Of a stretch of DNA of 17,056 nt, positions 7,407 to 15,101 are shown one piece after another. Below the pieces are notes generated by a model. The model was not told where the DNA came from. It made no database searches and worked only from the letters and a program-made list of their open reading frames with translations. The stretch is from JASFRS01 sp050114795 (lineage in GTDB: Bacteria > Pseudomonadota > Alphaproteobacteria > Sphingomonadales > CAKZYD01). Location of the stretch: positions 1 to 17,056 of the forward strand of contig JASFRS010000037.1 in NCBI GenBank assembly GCA_050114795.1. The letters are read 5' to 3'. Both the position numbers and the translations under genes were made by a program. Positions within the stretch are counted from its first letter, which is position 1. Every line of letters starts with the position of its first letter.

Positions 7407-7431
7407 CGCTGGGCCTTTCATCCCTTATAGC
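7403..7431 (+). promoter_or_regulatory. Predicted sigma-70 promoter of rpmB
   Basis: TTGACG (7403-7408, five of six consensus bases) and TATAGC (7426-7431, four of six) are separated by 17 bases. The -35 box overlaps the meaB stop codon. The start point would fall near 7438, giving an rpmB leader of about 80 bases that contains the inverted repeat at 7460-7488. This is the best promoter match I found in the window. It would make rpmB independent of the DoxX-meaB unit. Confidence 0.6.
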
Positions 7432-7459
7432 CTCGGCCACACTTATGCAGAGATTTTTC

Positions 7460-7488
7460 ACCTTTCGGTCTTTTTGGGTTCGAAAGGT
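7460..7488 (+). promoter_or_regulatory. Stem-loop in the rpmB leader
   Basis: A perfect 8-base inverted repeat, ACCTTTCG (7460-7467) and CGAAAGGT (7481-7488), encloses a 13-base loop rich in T and G. It lies 31 bases before the L28 start and 20 bases before the AAGGA ribosome binding site, inside the leader expected from the promoter at 7403-7431. No T run follows, so it is not an ordinary terminator for meaB. It could be an L28 autoregulatory site, an mRNA-stability element, or an operator; I know of no described element of this sequence. Confidence 0.5.
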
Positions 7489-7519
7489 AATGTAAGAGAT
7501 TGATAAAAAGGATTGAGCC

Positions 7520-7813
7520 ATGTCGCGCGTGTGCGAACTGACGGGCAAAGGTGTAATGGTTGGCAATAATGTCTCCCACGCCAAAAACAGAACAAGACGG
7601 CGTTTCTTGCCCAATTTGAACAACGCCACTTTGATCTCAGAAAGCCTCGGACGTAGCTTCCGCTTTCGGATTACACCGCATGCGTTGCGCTCTGTTGAGC
7701 ACAATGGCGGCCTTGATAATTTCCTGCTTAAAGCAAAGCCAGACCAACTGTCTTTGAAAGCGCAACGTCTGCGCCGGGAAATTGTAAAGAAACAAGCGGA
7801 AACAGCCGCTTAA
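7520..7813 (+). CDS. rpmB: 50S ribosomal protein L28
   Basis: 97 residues, the usual length for alphaproteobacterial L28. It binds 23S rRNA in the large subunit and is needed for subunit assembly. The N-terminus MSRVCELTGKGVMVGNNVSH and the block KNRTRRRFLPNLNN are diagnostic, followed by LGRSFRFRITPHALRSVEHNGGLDNFLLKA. It has only the single Cys5 rather than the paired CxxC motifs of zinc-binding L28 forms, so it is the zinc-independent type. AAGGA at 7508-7512 lies 7 bases before the ATG. The gene has its own promoter, a leader stem-loop and a strong terminator, so it looks monocistronic. It converges on the minus-strand cob-linked unit. Confidence 0.98.
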   Translation: MSRVCELTGKGVMVGNNVSHAKNRTRRRFLPNLNNATLISESLGRSFRFRITPHALRSVEHNGGLDNFLLKAKPDQLSLKAQRLRREIVKKQAETAA

Positions 7814-7837
7814 TTCTTTTAAAGCCTTCTAAGAATC

Positions 7838-7875
7838 AGCCGCTCATGTTTAAACATGAGCGGCTCTTTTTATTT
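7838..7875 (+). terminator. Intrinsic terminator of rpmB (perfect 28-base palindrome)
   Basis: Bases 7838-7865 form a perfect palindrome, AGCCGCTCATGTTT followed by its exact reverse complement, giving a stem of up to 12-13 pairs. It is followed on the + strand by C then five T residues (7867-7871) and ATTT. This is a classic Rho-independent terminator for rpmB. The opposing phytase-like gene ends at 7870, so the same hairpin lies 4 bases past its stop. On the minus strand no U run follows, so termination in that direction would be weaker. Confidence 0.9.
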
Positions 7876-8862
7876 GTCGGAAGGCAGCGCAGTAATGGGC
7901 AGGAACAGGTGCAGGAGCAGGGTCTTCTGTACAGGATTGAAATTGTCATCTGACAGAATCACCACATCCCAACCATTATCCCCTTCAATGACATCTATGG
8001 CTTCATAATTATCCACAGGGAAGGGCGGCTTGAGCTGTGCTAACGGGATTGGTGTGACCTGTGAGCCAAGAGCTATATCTTTTGTCCTTATGAGTGTCAG
8101 GCGCGCGGAACTCCCCGCTAAGGGGCTGAAATGTCGATTTAAAACCAACAGCCATTCTTCATTCAATGCCACAGCATCCGTGGGCACATAAGGGCTTGGG
8201 TTTTTATAGATAAAGGGTTCAGTGCGACCATCTCTATGGCGCCACGCTTTTCGCCCATTTGATACTGCGCCTTGCTCGGACAGCAGAATGAGTGAGCCGT
8301 CGTTTAAGCGCGCCATGGACTCAATACCACCATTATCCGGTAATCCCGAAAGTATTGGGGAGATATTTAGTGCGGTTGGACGGCGGAGAGGCGAAGCAAA
8401 TTTTTCGCCAGCCCAACCATATTTCCAAACCCGATGACGGAATTCAAAACTTATGAACAACCCGTCTCTATTTTCTGCCCATTCAAGAGCCTCGCTATCT
8501 ACCAAGCTTTTTGTCTGGAATTTTTGTCCTTCGGGGTCTCTTAGGGCGGAAATAAACACGTCTTCAAGGTCAGTGATTTTTCCTGCCTTTGAAAAATTAA
8601 GATGCGCTCTTATAAAATACCCTGCATCACTAATCATAAAAATTCGCTGATCGGGACCCAAACGCATGCCTGAGATACCGCCGAACGCTCTTTCAGAGCT
8701 ATCGAGTTTCAGGATATTACGAATCTCTAAAGGCGCAGCTTGAGCTATCGCATTTCCATCAAAGGTGACCGCTTTAGAGTGAACGTCAATCGCTAATTCT
8801 TGGGCATGAACGGGCAGGAAAAAGAGCAGGAGTGATAAAAAACTTAGAATATATCTTTTCAC
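7870..8862 (-). CDS. Secreted phytase-like esterase-family protein
   Basis: 330 residues. The start is GTG at 8862, chosen because GAAGGAG lies 7 bases upstream and it gives a clean signal peptide (Lys-Arg, Leu/Phe-rich core, cut near VHA at residue 20). The mature protein matches the 'esterase-like activity of phytase' family, a beta-propeller-like domain: FGGISGMRLGPDQRIFMISDAGYF, then DSEALEWAENRDGLFISFE, NGGIESMARLNDGSLILLSEQG, LVLNRHFSPLAGSSARLTLI, and the closing DNYEAIDV plus VILSDDNFNPVQKTLLL. Conserved acidic residues in these blocks fit a metal-binding propeller, but true phytase or esterase activity is not established for the family. It starts 17 bases after the cobT stop and should be the last gene of the J-protein-cobS-cobT unit. 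A role in cobalt or B12 metabolism is not implied by its sequence. Confidence 0.8.
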   Translation of the reverse strand: MKRYILSFLSLLLFFLPVHAQELAIDVHSKAVTFDGNAIAQAAPLEIRNILKLDSSERAFGGISGMRLGPDQRIFMISDAGYFIRAHLNFSKAGKITDLEDVFISALRDPEGQKFQTKSLVDSEALEWAENRDGLFISFEFRHRVWKYGWAGEKFASPLRRPTALNISPILSGLPDNGGIESMARLNDGSLILLSEQGAVSNGRKAWRHRDGRTEPFIYKNPSPYVPTDAVALNEEWLLVLNRHFSPLAGSSARLTLIRTKDIALGSQVTPIPLAQLKPPFPVDNYEAIDVIEGDNGWDVVILSDDNFNPVQKTLLLHLFLPITALPSDK

Positions 8863-8879
8863 ATTCTTGCTCCTTCAAA

Positions 8880-10745
8880 TCACACTCTGTGCCTGTTTTT
8901 CCATCCGCGTGGGGCTGGCGGTGCTTCGTCAAACAGCGAAGCCAATTGTTCTGTCATGGCGCCCCCCAATTGCTCGGCATCAAGAAGTGTTACAGCGCGG
9001 CTGTAATAACGTGTTACGTCATGGCCAATACCAATAGCAATCAGTTCAACTGGAGACCGGGTTTCAATCCATTGGATGAGCTGGCGCAGATGTCGCTCCA
9101 AATAGCTGCCAGTGTTGACGCTTAATGTGGAATCATCCACAGGTGCGCCATCGGAAATGACCATGAGAATACGCCGCTCTTCAGGCCGCGCTATCAGGCG
9201 ATTATGCGCCCATAGCAAGGCTTCCCCGTCGATATTCTCTTTCAGTAGACCCTCACGCATCATTAGGCCAAGATTACGCCGACCCCGACGCCATGGCGCA
9301 TCTGCAGCCTTATAAACGATATGGCGTAAATCATTAAGGCGACCGGGGTTTGCAGGCTTCCCGGCTTCGATCCAGGCTTCCCGACTTTGTCCACCCTTCC
9401 AAGCGCGTGTGGTGAAGCCTAAAATTTCGACTTTGACCGAGCAACGCTCCAAAGTGCGTGCCAGGATATCCGCGCAAATCGCAGCAATGGAAATGGGCCG
9501 CCCACGCATAGACCCTGAATTATCAATCAGCAGCGTAACAACGGTGTCCTTGAAGTCTGTATCGGTCTCAATTTTATAGGACAAAGGATGGGTTGGCGCT
9601 GTCACCACACGGGTTAGTCGCCCGGCATCCAACATGCCTTCTTCCAGATCAAACTCCCAGGCCCGGTTTTGCTGCGCCAGCAAACGCCGTTGCAGGCGGT
9701 TTGCCAATTTCGTTACAGCACTTTGCAGGGGGAGAAGCTGTTGATCGAGATAAGCACGCAGTCTTGTGAGTTCTTCCGCATCGCAAAGCTCTTCCGCGGC
9801 AATCACTTCGTCAAAGGCTGTGGTATAGGCGCGATAGTCAAATTGCGGCGGCATGTCGGACAAGGGTGTGTTGGGGCGGTAGGGGGTTTCTCCCTCTTGC
9901 ACCTCGTCTCCCATGGCATCCGTATCGCCATCGTCTTCTTGGGCTAGAGTTTCAGAGCCTTCACCTTCGCCGTCTTCACTGCTCTGGCTTTCGGATTCAG
10001 ACTCGCCTTCACCCTCGGAATCATTTTCCTGACCTTGGTCGTCACCGCTTTCATCTTCACCTTCGCCATCTTCGGCTTCTTCATCAGATTGCTCCGGCTC
10101 TTCTCCGGTTTCATCCTGAATATCGAGGTCGCGGATAACGTCTTTGGTTAGCTGTGCATAAGCATCCTGGTTGTCCAGGGCTTTGGCCAGAGCATCTAAA
10201 TCGCCACCGGCTTTTTCATCTACCCATAAACGCACCATATCCACGGCTTCACGGGCGTTTGACGGGATTTTGGCTCCAGTCAGACGCTCCCGCGCCAAAA
10301 AGCCCAAAGCCGCAGCCAAGGGCACGTCTTCAGCGGTGGCGAGATTTTCAAGGCCTTCGGTCTTCGCCCTGTCCACCATGATGGAATCTAAATTTTGGGC
10401 GACCCCATTCATGGCCCGCGCGCCAATAGCTTCACAACGGGCTTGCTCCAGCGCGTTAAACACGTCCCGCGCCAGCCCGGAAGTGGGCTGATATTTCGCG
10501 TGGGTTTTTGTGTCATGGTGAGCGAGGCGTAGAGCAAAACTATCCGCATGACCGCGAATTTGCGCCGCCTGTCTGGCGTCCAGAGCTCTAGAGGGAAGGG
10601 GAAGGCGCGCGCTTAGGCCAGTCAGGCCGGGCTTGTCGGCGGTATAATTGACTTCCAACTCTGCCTCACGCGATATGGCACGCATGGCGCCGCGCACGAC
10701 ATCGCGGAAGGCATCATTCCCTTTATCTGACGACCGCGTTGACAC
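8880..10745 (-). CDS. cobT: Aerobic cobaltochelatase subunit CobT
   Basis: 621 residues. With CobS and CobN it forms the ATP-dependent chelatase that inserts cobalt into hydrogenobyrinic acid a,c-diamide in aerobic cobalamin synthesis, in the cytoplasm. An N-terminal helical domain (about 1-205) is followed by an extremely acidic Glu/Asp/Ser/Gly-rich linker (about 207-286), then a C-terminal von Willebrand A domain with the MIDAS motif DNSGS at 408-412. GRRNLGLMMREGLLKENIDGEAL and VISDGAPVDDSTLS are family signatures. The start is GTG at 10745, which shares one base with the cobS TAG stop (TAGTG), so translation is coupled to cobS. It ends HRV. CobN, the large subunit, is not in the window. 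Confidence 0.95.
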   Translation of the reverse strand: MSTRSSDKGNDAFRDVVRGAMRAISREAELEVNYTADKPGLTGLSARLPLPSRALDARQAAQIRGHADSFALRLAHHDTKTHAKYQPTSGLARDVFNALEQARCEAIGARAMNGVAQNLDSIMVDRAKTEGLENLATAEDVPLAAALGFLARERLTGAKIPSNAREAVDMVRLWVDEKAGGDLDALAKALDNQDAYAQLTKDVIRDLDIQDETGEEPEQSDEEAEDGEGEDESGDDQGQENDSEGEGESESESQSSEDGEGEGSETLAQEDDGDTDAMGDEVQEGETPYRPNTPLSDMPPQFDYRAYTTAFDEVIAAEELCDAEELTRLRAYLDQQLLPLQSAVTKLANRLQRRLLAQQNRAWEFDLEEGMLDAGRLTRVVTAPTHPLSYKIETDTDFKDTVVTLLIDNSGSMRGRPISIAAICADILARTLERCSVKVEILGFTTRAWKGGQSREAWIEAGKPANPGRLNDLRHIVYKAADAPWRRGRRNLGLMMREGLLKENIDGEALLWAHNRLIARPEERRILMVISDGAPVDDSTLSVNTGSYLERHLRQLIQWIETRSPVELIAIGIGHDVTRYYSRAVTLLDAEQLGGAMTEQLASLFDEAPPAPRGWKNRHRV

Positions 10746-11752
10746 TAGGCCCCCGCGCTGACCAGATTTAAGGCTGATTCAGGTAAATCTTCGCCAAAGC
10801 AACGCTGATAATATTCAGCAACCAATGGACGTTCCGTTTCATCACATTTGTTGACGAAGGAGACCCGGAATCCAAAGGCAATATCGCCGAAGATTTCCGC
10901 ATTTTGCGCCCAGGTGATAACCGTCCGCGGGCTCATCACTGTGGACAAGTCACCGTTCATAAAGCCCTGGCGGGACAATTCAGCCACGCGCACCATGGCG
11001 GCGAGAGCTTTTCGCCCACTTTCCGTGTCATAGCTGGGGCATTTTGCCAGCACGATTTTGCTTTCCACTTCTGAGGGCAGATAGTTTAGCGTAGTCACAA
11101 TGTTCCAGCGGTCCATCTGACCTTGGTTAATCTGCTGAGTGCCGTGATACAGCCCGGTTGTATCACCCAACCCGACTGTATTTGCTGTCGCAAACAGGCG
11201 GAAATAGGGATTGGGGCGGATGACGCGGTTTTGGTCAAGCAGGGTCAATTTGCCCTCAACTTCCAAAACGCGCTGAATCACAAACATGACGTCTGGGCGG
11301 CCCGCATCATATTCATCAAATACAATGGCTGTGGGGGATTGTAGTGCCCAAGGCAAAATACCTTCCTGGAATTCAGTCACCTGTTTGCCGTCTTTCAAGA
11401 CGATGGCGTCTTTACCAACCAAGTCAATCCGGCTGATATGACTATCCAGATTGACGCGGACGCAGGGCCAGTTCAAACGTGCGGCAACTTGCTCGATATG
11501 GGTCGATTTACCCGTGCCGTGATAGCCTTGAACCATGACACGGCGGTTATAGGCAAAGCCCGCGAGAATCGCTAAAGTAGTTGCCGGGTCAAAGACATAG
11601 GCCTCATCCAAATCAGGCACACGTTCGTCACGTTCGGAAAAAGCCGGTACTTTCATATCGCTGTCGATGCCAAAAACCTGGCGTACAGAAACTTCCAGGT
11701 CGGGGGCTTCCTGGACTGTATGTGCTTTCCCTCGTGCTACGTCTACGGTCAT
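10745..11752 (-). CDS. cobS: Aerobic cobaltochelatase subunit CobS
   Basis: 335 residues, the usual CobS length. It is the AAA+ ATPase ring of the CobNST cobaltochelatase; it binds CobT and drives cobalt insertion by CobN. Walker A GYHGTGKST is at 76-84 and Walker B TAIVFDEYDA at 141-150 (D146, E147). A sensor-1-like ATAN segment lies in the FRLFATANTVGLGDTTGLY block, and QMDRWNIVTTLNYL follows. These blocks are characteristic of CobS rather than of MoxR relatives. The ATG at 11752 follows the J-domain gene stop by 13 bases. The stop overlaps the cobT start by one base, which should give matched synthesis of the two subunits. In hosts without CobN the pair could in principle do something else; the window cannot show this. 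Confidence 0.96.
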   Translation of the reverse strand: MTVDVARGKAHTVQEAPDLEVSVRQVFGIDSDMKVPAFSERDERVPDLDEAYVFDPATTLAILAGFAYNRRVMVQGYHGTGKSTHIEQVAARLNWPCVRVNLDSHISRIDLVGKDAIVLKDGKQVTEFQEGILPWALQSPTAIVFDEYDAGRPDVMFVIQRVLEVEGKLTLLDQNRVIRPNPYFRLFATANTVGLGDTTGLYHGTQQINQGQMDRWNIVTTLNYLPSEVESKIVLAKCPSYDTESGRKALAAMVRVAELSRQGFMNGDLSTVMSPRTVITWAQNAEIFGDIAFGFRVSFVNKCDETERPLVAEYYQRCFGEDLPESALNLVSAGA

Positions 11753-11765
11753 CCCGTCGTCTTCC

Positions 11766-12356
11766 TTATAAATTTTTACCGCTGTCTTTCATTAGATGCT
11801 TATAGGCTTCGATAACAGCGCGCAATTTGTCTTCATCTGCTCGCCCGCCGCCAGTGTGATCCGGGTGATAGCGCTTTACCAATGCTTTATACTGCTGTCT
11901 TATGTCTGTTGTTGAGGCCTTTTCGTCAAGTCCAAGTGTGGTTAAAGCGCTCAAATCCTTTGTGTCCATAGGCGTGCCGGAAACCGGGTGCGGATCATCG
12001 CGAAATTTGGAAAACCCCTTTAAGTCCTTGAAAATTCCATGAACATCATTCATCCGCGCATTTGGGTGAATGCCGTCGTTCACGCCAAATGGCCAGGTTG
12101 GCCCATCCCAGCCACCAAGGCCATTTGCAAGCTTTTCCCCCTGTTCGGGGCTGGCTTTATCGAAATAATTCCAATTTTCGTTAAAAGCACGCACATGGTC
12201 CAGGCAAAACCAATGATAGCCGTCCTGCTCAGGTGAAGTGGATTTCGGTGCGCGAAACTCACCCGCAGCGACGCAGCCCTTATGGTCGCAAAGGCGCGTA
12301 TCTTCGTGCTGCACACGTCCGTGAAAGCGATTTGGTGCGGATTTAGGCTTGCGCAC
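11766..12356 (-). CDS. J-domain protein with N-terminal Cys/His motif
   Basis: 196 residues. A C-terminal J domain (about 137-196) contains LGLDEKASTTDIRQQYKALVKRYHPDH with the HPD motif at 164-166, so it should stimulate an Hsp70 such as DnaK. The N-terminal part is not DnaJ-like: it has C23-x4-C28 and later FC51-x2-H54 in LCDHKGC and YHWFCLDH, a possible zinc site, then NENWNYFD and WDGPTWPFG. There is no Gly/Phe-rich linker and no DnaJ zinc-finger repeat, so it is a specialised co-chaperone with unknown clients. The start is GTG at 12356; an in-frame TAA 15 bases upstream rules out longer forms with ordinary starts. It leads the cobS-cobT unit, an arrangement I recall in other alphaproteobacteria. 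It diverges from bolA across a 54-base gap. Confidence 0.88.
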   Translation of the reverse strand: MRKPKSAPNRFHGRVQHEDTRLCDHKGCVAAGEFRAPKSTSPEQDGYHWFCLDHVRAFNENWNYFDKASPEQGEKLANGLGGWDGPTWPFGVNDGIHPNARMNDVHGIFKDLKGFSKFRDDPHPVSGTPMDTKDLSALTTLGLDEKASTTDIRQQYKALVKRYHPDHTGGGRADEDKLRAVIEAYKHLMKDSGKNL

Positions 12357-12410
12357 GTTACATCTAACCCTTTAAGTCCTTCATCCAAGGTTTAAGCCAG
12401 GGACCAAGCC

Positions 12411-12683
12411 ATGACCAGTTACAAAGAGCGTATCACAGAAAATTTGACCAAAGCCTTACATCCCATTCAGTTGGATGTGATTGACCAAAGCCATATGCAT
12501 GAGGGTCATGCTGGTCATCGTCCCGGCGGTGAAACGCATTTTAAAGTTATTGTCGTATCAAAAGCCTTTGAAGGCTTAAACCGTGTGGCGCGCCAACGCC
12601 TTGTCTTTGACGCTTTGAAAGCTGAGCTGGAAGAACGCGTTCACGCGCTTTCCATCACCGCCAAAGCGCCGGATGAGGTTTAA
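12411..12683 (+). CDS. bolA: BolA family protein
   Basis: 90 residues. BolA proteins bind monothiol glutaredoxins through a shared [2Fe-2S] cluster and act in iron sensing or Fe-S trafficking; some also bind DNA. The KH-like fold is visible in LDVIDQSHMHEGHAGH, THFKVIVVSKAFEGLNRVARQRLVFDAL and the C-terminal VHALSITAKAPDE. The conserved His (candidate cluster ligand) is within the HMHEGHAGH or ETHF region. AGGGA at 12399-12403 precedes the ATG by 7 bases. The gene is divergent from the J-domain gene and tail-to-tail with the CorC/HlyC gene. The two stop codons overlap in the tetranucleotide TTAA at 12680-12683, leaving no room for a terminator between them. The subgroup (BolA versus IbaG-like) was not settled. 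Confidence 0.93.
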   Translation: MTSYKERITENLTKALHPIQLDVIDQSHMHEGHAGHRPGGETHFKVIVVSKAFEGLNRVARQRLVFDALKAELEERVHALSITAKAPDEV

Positions 12684-13954
12684 TCCTCACCATTGCGACG
12701 CACACGAATGCTGGTCACCTGATTGCGCTGGCGTTTCAATATCTCAAATTCAAAGCCATGGGCGTGGAATTTCTGGCCTTTAACCGGAATCACCCGCGCT
12801 TCGTCAATAACCAGCCCGGCGATTGTCGTCGCACTGTCATCAGGCAGTGACCAATCCATATAGCGGTTTAAGTCACGAATTGTAACACCGCCATCTACAA
12901 TCACGCTTCCATCCGCTTCTTCTTGAATGCCGTCAGTAACATCCGTGTCGTGTTCATCAGCAATATCACCGACAATTTCTTCAAGAATATCTTCAAGCGT
13001 AATAAGGCCCATCAGTGCGCCATATTCATCAACGACCAAAGCAAAATGGGCTTTCCGTTCAATAAAGGCGTTCAATTGCTCTCTCAAAGTCGACGTATCT
13101 GGAACAAACCAGGGTTCCGACATGATTTCAGCAATATCCAGATTTTCCGGCTGGGCACCAGGGTTTGACAGAGCGCGCAACACATCTTTGGCATGAAGGA
13201 TGCCGATAATCTCGTCATGATCTTCTTTATAAAGCGGGATGCGAGTGAAGGGCGCTTCAATAAGTTGTTTTACAATAGCTTCTGCGGGTTGTTCCGCATC
13301 AATCATCATGATGTTTTTCCTGTGCACCATGACATCTTCAACGGTGACATCATCCAGGTCCAATATGGATCCCAGCATGTCCCGATGCTCCTTGACGATG
13401 CCGCCTTCCTGGGCGTGTAGCTCAATCGTGGAGCGAATGACTTCATGGGGGGCAAGGAAATCATCTTTTTCGCTCACATCGACGCCAAAGGTGTTCAAGG
13501 TAAAGCGCACAATGCGTTGTACTAGCAGGACGACAGGGCTTAGGATGAGAACGACCATCTGAATAGCGGGTGCAACAAAGACGGCCATGCGGTCAGGTCT
13601 AGAGATAGCATAGGTTTTGGGCATGACTTCAGCGAAAATCAAAACCAAGGTTGTCATCGCAATGGTCGCATAGACCACGCCGGTCTCACCAAAAAAGCGG
13701 ATCATCACGCTGGTCGCCATGGCGGAGGCCAGGATATTGACCAGATTATTGCCTAAAAGAATGCCGCCAATGAGCCGTTCAGGCTGGTCTTTTAAGACTT
13801 CCACACGCTTGGCGCTCTTGCTGCCTTCATTTGCCAGAAAGCGGATGCGCGCCCGCGATGCTGCGGTCAATGCTGTTTCGGAGCCTGAGAAAAAGGCAGA
13901 TAAAACAAGCAGAACCACAATTGTGATGATGGAATATAAAACCTCGTCAGCCAT
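12680..13954 (-). CDS. CorC/HlyC-family CNNM transporter (CBS-pair hemolysin-like)
   Basis: 424 residues with the full CNNM/CorB architecture. An N-terminal DUF21 membrane domain with hydrophobic segments near 5-24, 62-85, 92-112 and 124-150 includes the FFSGSETALTAASRARIRFL signature (21-40) and GNNLVNILAS. Two CBS domains follow (about 200-262 and 277-333), with DVMVHRKNI and VVDEYGALMGLITLEDILEEIVGD, then a C-terminal CorC_HlyC domain (about 345-420). The family is linked to magnesium efflux and sodium-dependent cation transport; 'hemolysin' is a legacy name. It begins 31 bases after the aroB stop and is probably the last gene of the aroK-aroB unit. Its stop overlaps that of bolA on the opposite strand. 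The ion carried is inferred from the family only. Confidence 0.9.
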   Translation of the reverse strand: MADEVLYSIITIVVLLVLSAFFSGSETALTAASRARIRFLANEGSKSAKRVEVLKDQPERLIGGILLGNNLVNILASAMATSVMIRFFGETGVVYATIAMTTLVLIFAEVMPKTYAISRPDRMAVFVAPAIQMVVLILSPVVLLVQRIVRFTLNTFGVDVSEKDDFLAPHEVIRSTIELHAQEGGIVKEHRDMLGSILDLDDVTVEDVMVHRKNIMMIDAEQPAEAIVKQLIEAPFTRIPLYKEDHDEIIGILHAKDVLRALSNPGAQPENLDIAEIMSEPWFVPDTSTLREQLNAFIERKAHFALVVDEYGALMGLITLEDILEEIVGDIADEHDTDVTDGIQEEADGSVIVDGGVTIRDLNRYMDWSLPDDSATTIAGLVIDEARVIPVKGQKFHAHGFEFEILKRQRNQVTSIRVRRNGED

Positions 13955-13985
13955 GGGTCATATACCTTTGGGTTGAAGTCATTTT

Positions 13986-15101
13986 TCAGTCCTGAGCTAG
14001 ATAATCGCTCATGATGGACAAAAGGTCATCTTCATTTACGTCTTTGGTCAGAAAGGCCTGCCCCAGGCCTTTTGCGAGTACGAGGGTCAATTGACCGTCT
14101 GAGACCTTTTTATCCTGACGCATATGGGCGGCCATGGTCGCAGCACTGATGTCGCCCAGCCCGCGATCTTTCGGGTGGATTGGCAGGTCCGTTTTCTTCA
14201 AATGGTTTAAAATGCGCGTCACATCGTCTGTCGGGCAGAGCCCCAATCTCGCAGATGTGTAATAAGCCATGGCCATACCTATGGAGACGGCTTCACCGTG
14301 AAGCAGCCGCCCGTCATATTGGGCTTCAGCTTCTAAGGCGTGGCCGAATGTGTGGCCTAAATTGAGCAGGGCACGCTGTCCTGATTCACGCTCATCTGCG
14401 GCAACTATACGGGCTTTGGCTTTGCAGCTTTCTTCAACGGCTTTAATCCGGCGCGCCATATCACCCGCTAAAAGCGCTTCACCATTGTCTTCTAACCAAG
14501 TGAAGAACTCCGGCTGGTCAATCAGGCCATATTTCACAACCTCAGCATAGCCCGCGCGTAAATCACGGGGGCTAAGCGTTTCCAGCACAGACACATCAGC
14601 CAAAACGCATTTGGGCTGATGGAAAGCGCCAATTAAATTTTTGCCAAGCTTTGAATTAATCCCTGTCTTGCCGCCAACGGATGAATCAACCTGGGCAAGC
14701 AATGTGGTTGGAATTTGGATGAAATCCATGCCGCGCCGTAAAATCGAAGCAGCGAAACCTGTTAAATCACCAATAACACCACCACCCAAAGCGATGATAC
14801 AGTCCCTGCGCTCCACACCTGCTTCAAGCAGGCGGTCGCACAGCTTTTCTAAATGCGCAAAGGATTTTGTTGCCTCACCGGCCGGTAGGACAATTGAAGA
14901 CAGATTTATTTCAAGCGGTGCTAAAGCTTGTTGCAGCCTAGCTAAATGCAAATCAGCAACCTGTTCGTCAGTGACAATAACCGTCCGCTTCGTCAGATGC
15001 GGGCGAAGCAATTCGCCTGCACGAGCAATCAGGCCTTCGCCGATATGAATATCATAGCTCCGCGCGCCTAAGGAGACTTCTACGCATTTATCTTCGCTCA
15101 T
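13986..15101 (-). CDS. aroB: 3-Dehydroquinate synthase
   Basis: 371 residues. It converts DAHP to 3-dehydroquinate, step two of the shikimate pathway, using NAD+ and a divalent metal in the cytoplasm. The nucleotide-binding GGGVIGDLTG is at 106-115, DSSVGGKTGIN at 139-149, and the metal ligands are E187 (in AEVVKYG), H250 (in NLGHTFGHALE) and H268 (in LHGEAVSIGMA). The ATG at 15101 overlaps the aroK stop as ATGA, so the two enzymes are translationally coupled. The aroK-aroB order is the common proteobacterial arrangement. No key residue is missing and the length is normal. Confidence 0.98.
   Translation of the reverse strand: MSEDKCVEVSLGARSYDIHIGEGLIARAGELLRPHLTKRTVIVTDEQVADLHLARLQQALAPLEINLSSIVLPAGEATKSFAHLEKLCDRLLEAGVERRDCIIALGGGVIGDLTGFAASILRRGMDFIQIPTTLLAQVDSSVGGKTGINSKLGKNLIGAFHQPKCVLADVSVLETLSPRDLRAGYAEVVKYGLIDQPEFFTWLEDNGEALLAGDMARRIKAVEESCKAKARIVAADERESGQRALLNLGHTFGHALEAEAQYDGRLLHGEAVSIGMAMAYYTSARLGLCPTDDVTRILNHLKKTDLPIHPKDRGLGDISAATMAAHMRQDKKVSDGQLTLVLAKGLGQAFLTKDVNEDDLLSIMSDYLAQD

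Noticed and set aside
10038..10125. Repetitive GA/TC-rich tract in cobT
   Set aside because: It encodes the acidic Glu/Asp/Ser linker found in CobT proteins generally, so it is coding low complexity rather than a repeat element.
9866..10491. Several open frames on the + strand opposite cobT (for example 9866-10138 and 10171-10491)
   Set aside because: They lie wholly inside cobT on the opposite strand, have biased Arg/His/Pro-rich compositions typical of antisense frames of GC-richer genes, and no supporting ribosome binding sites or recognisable domains.
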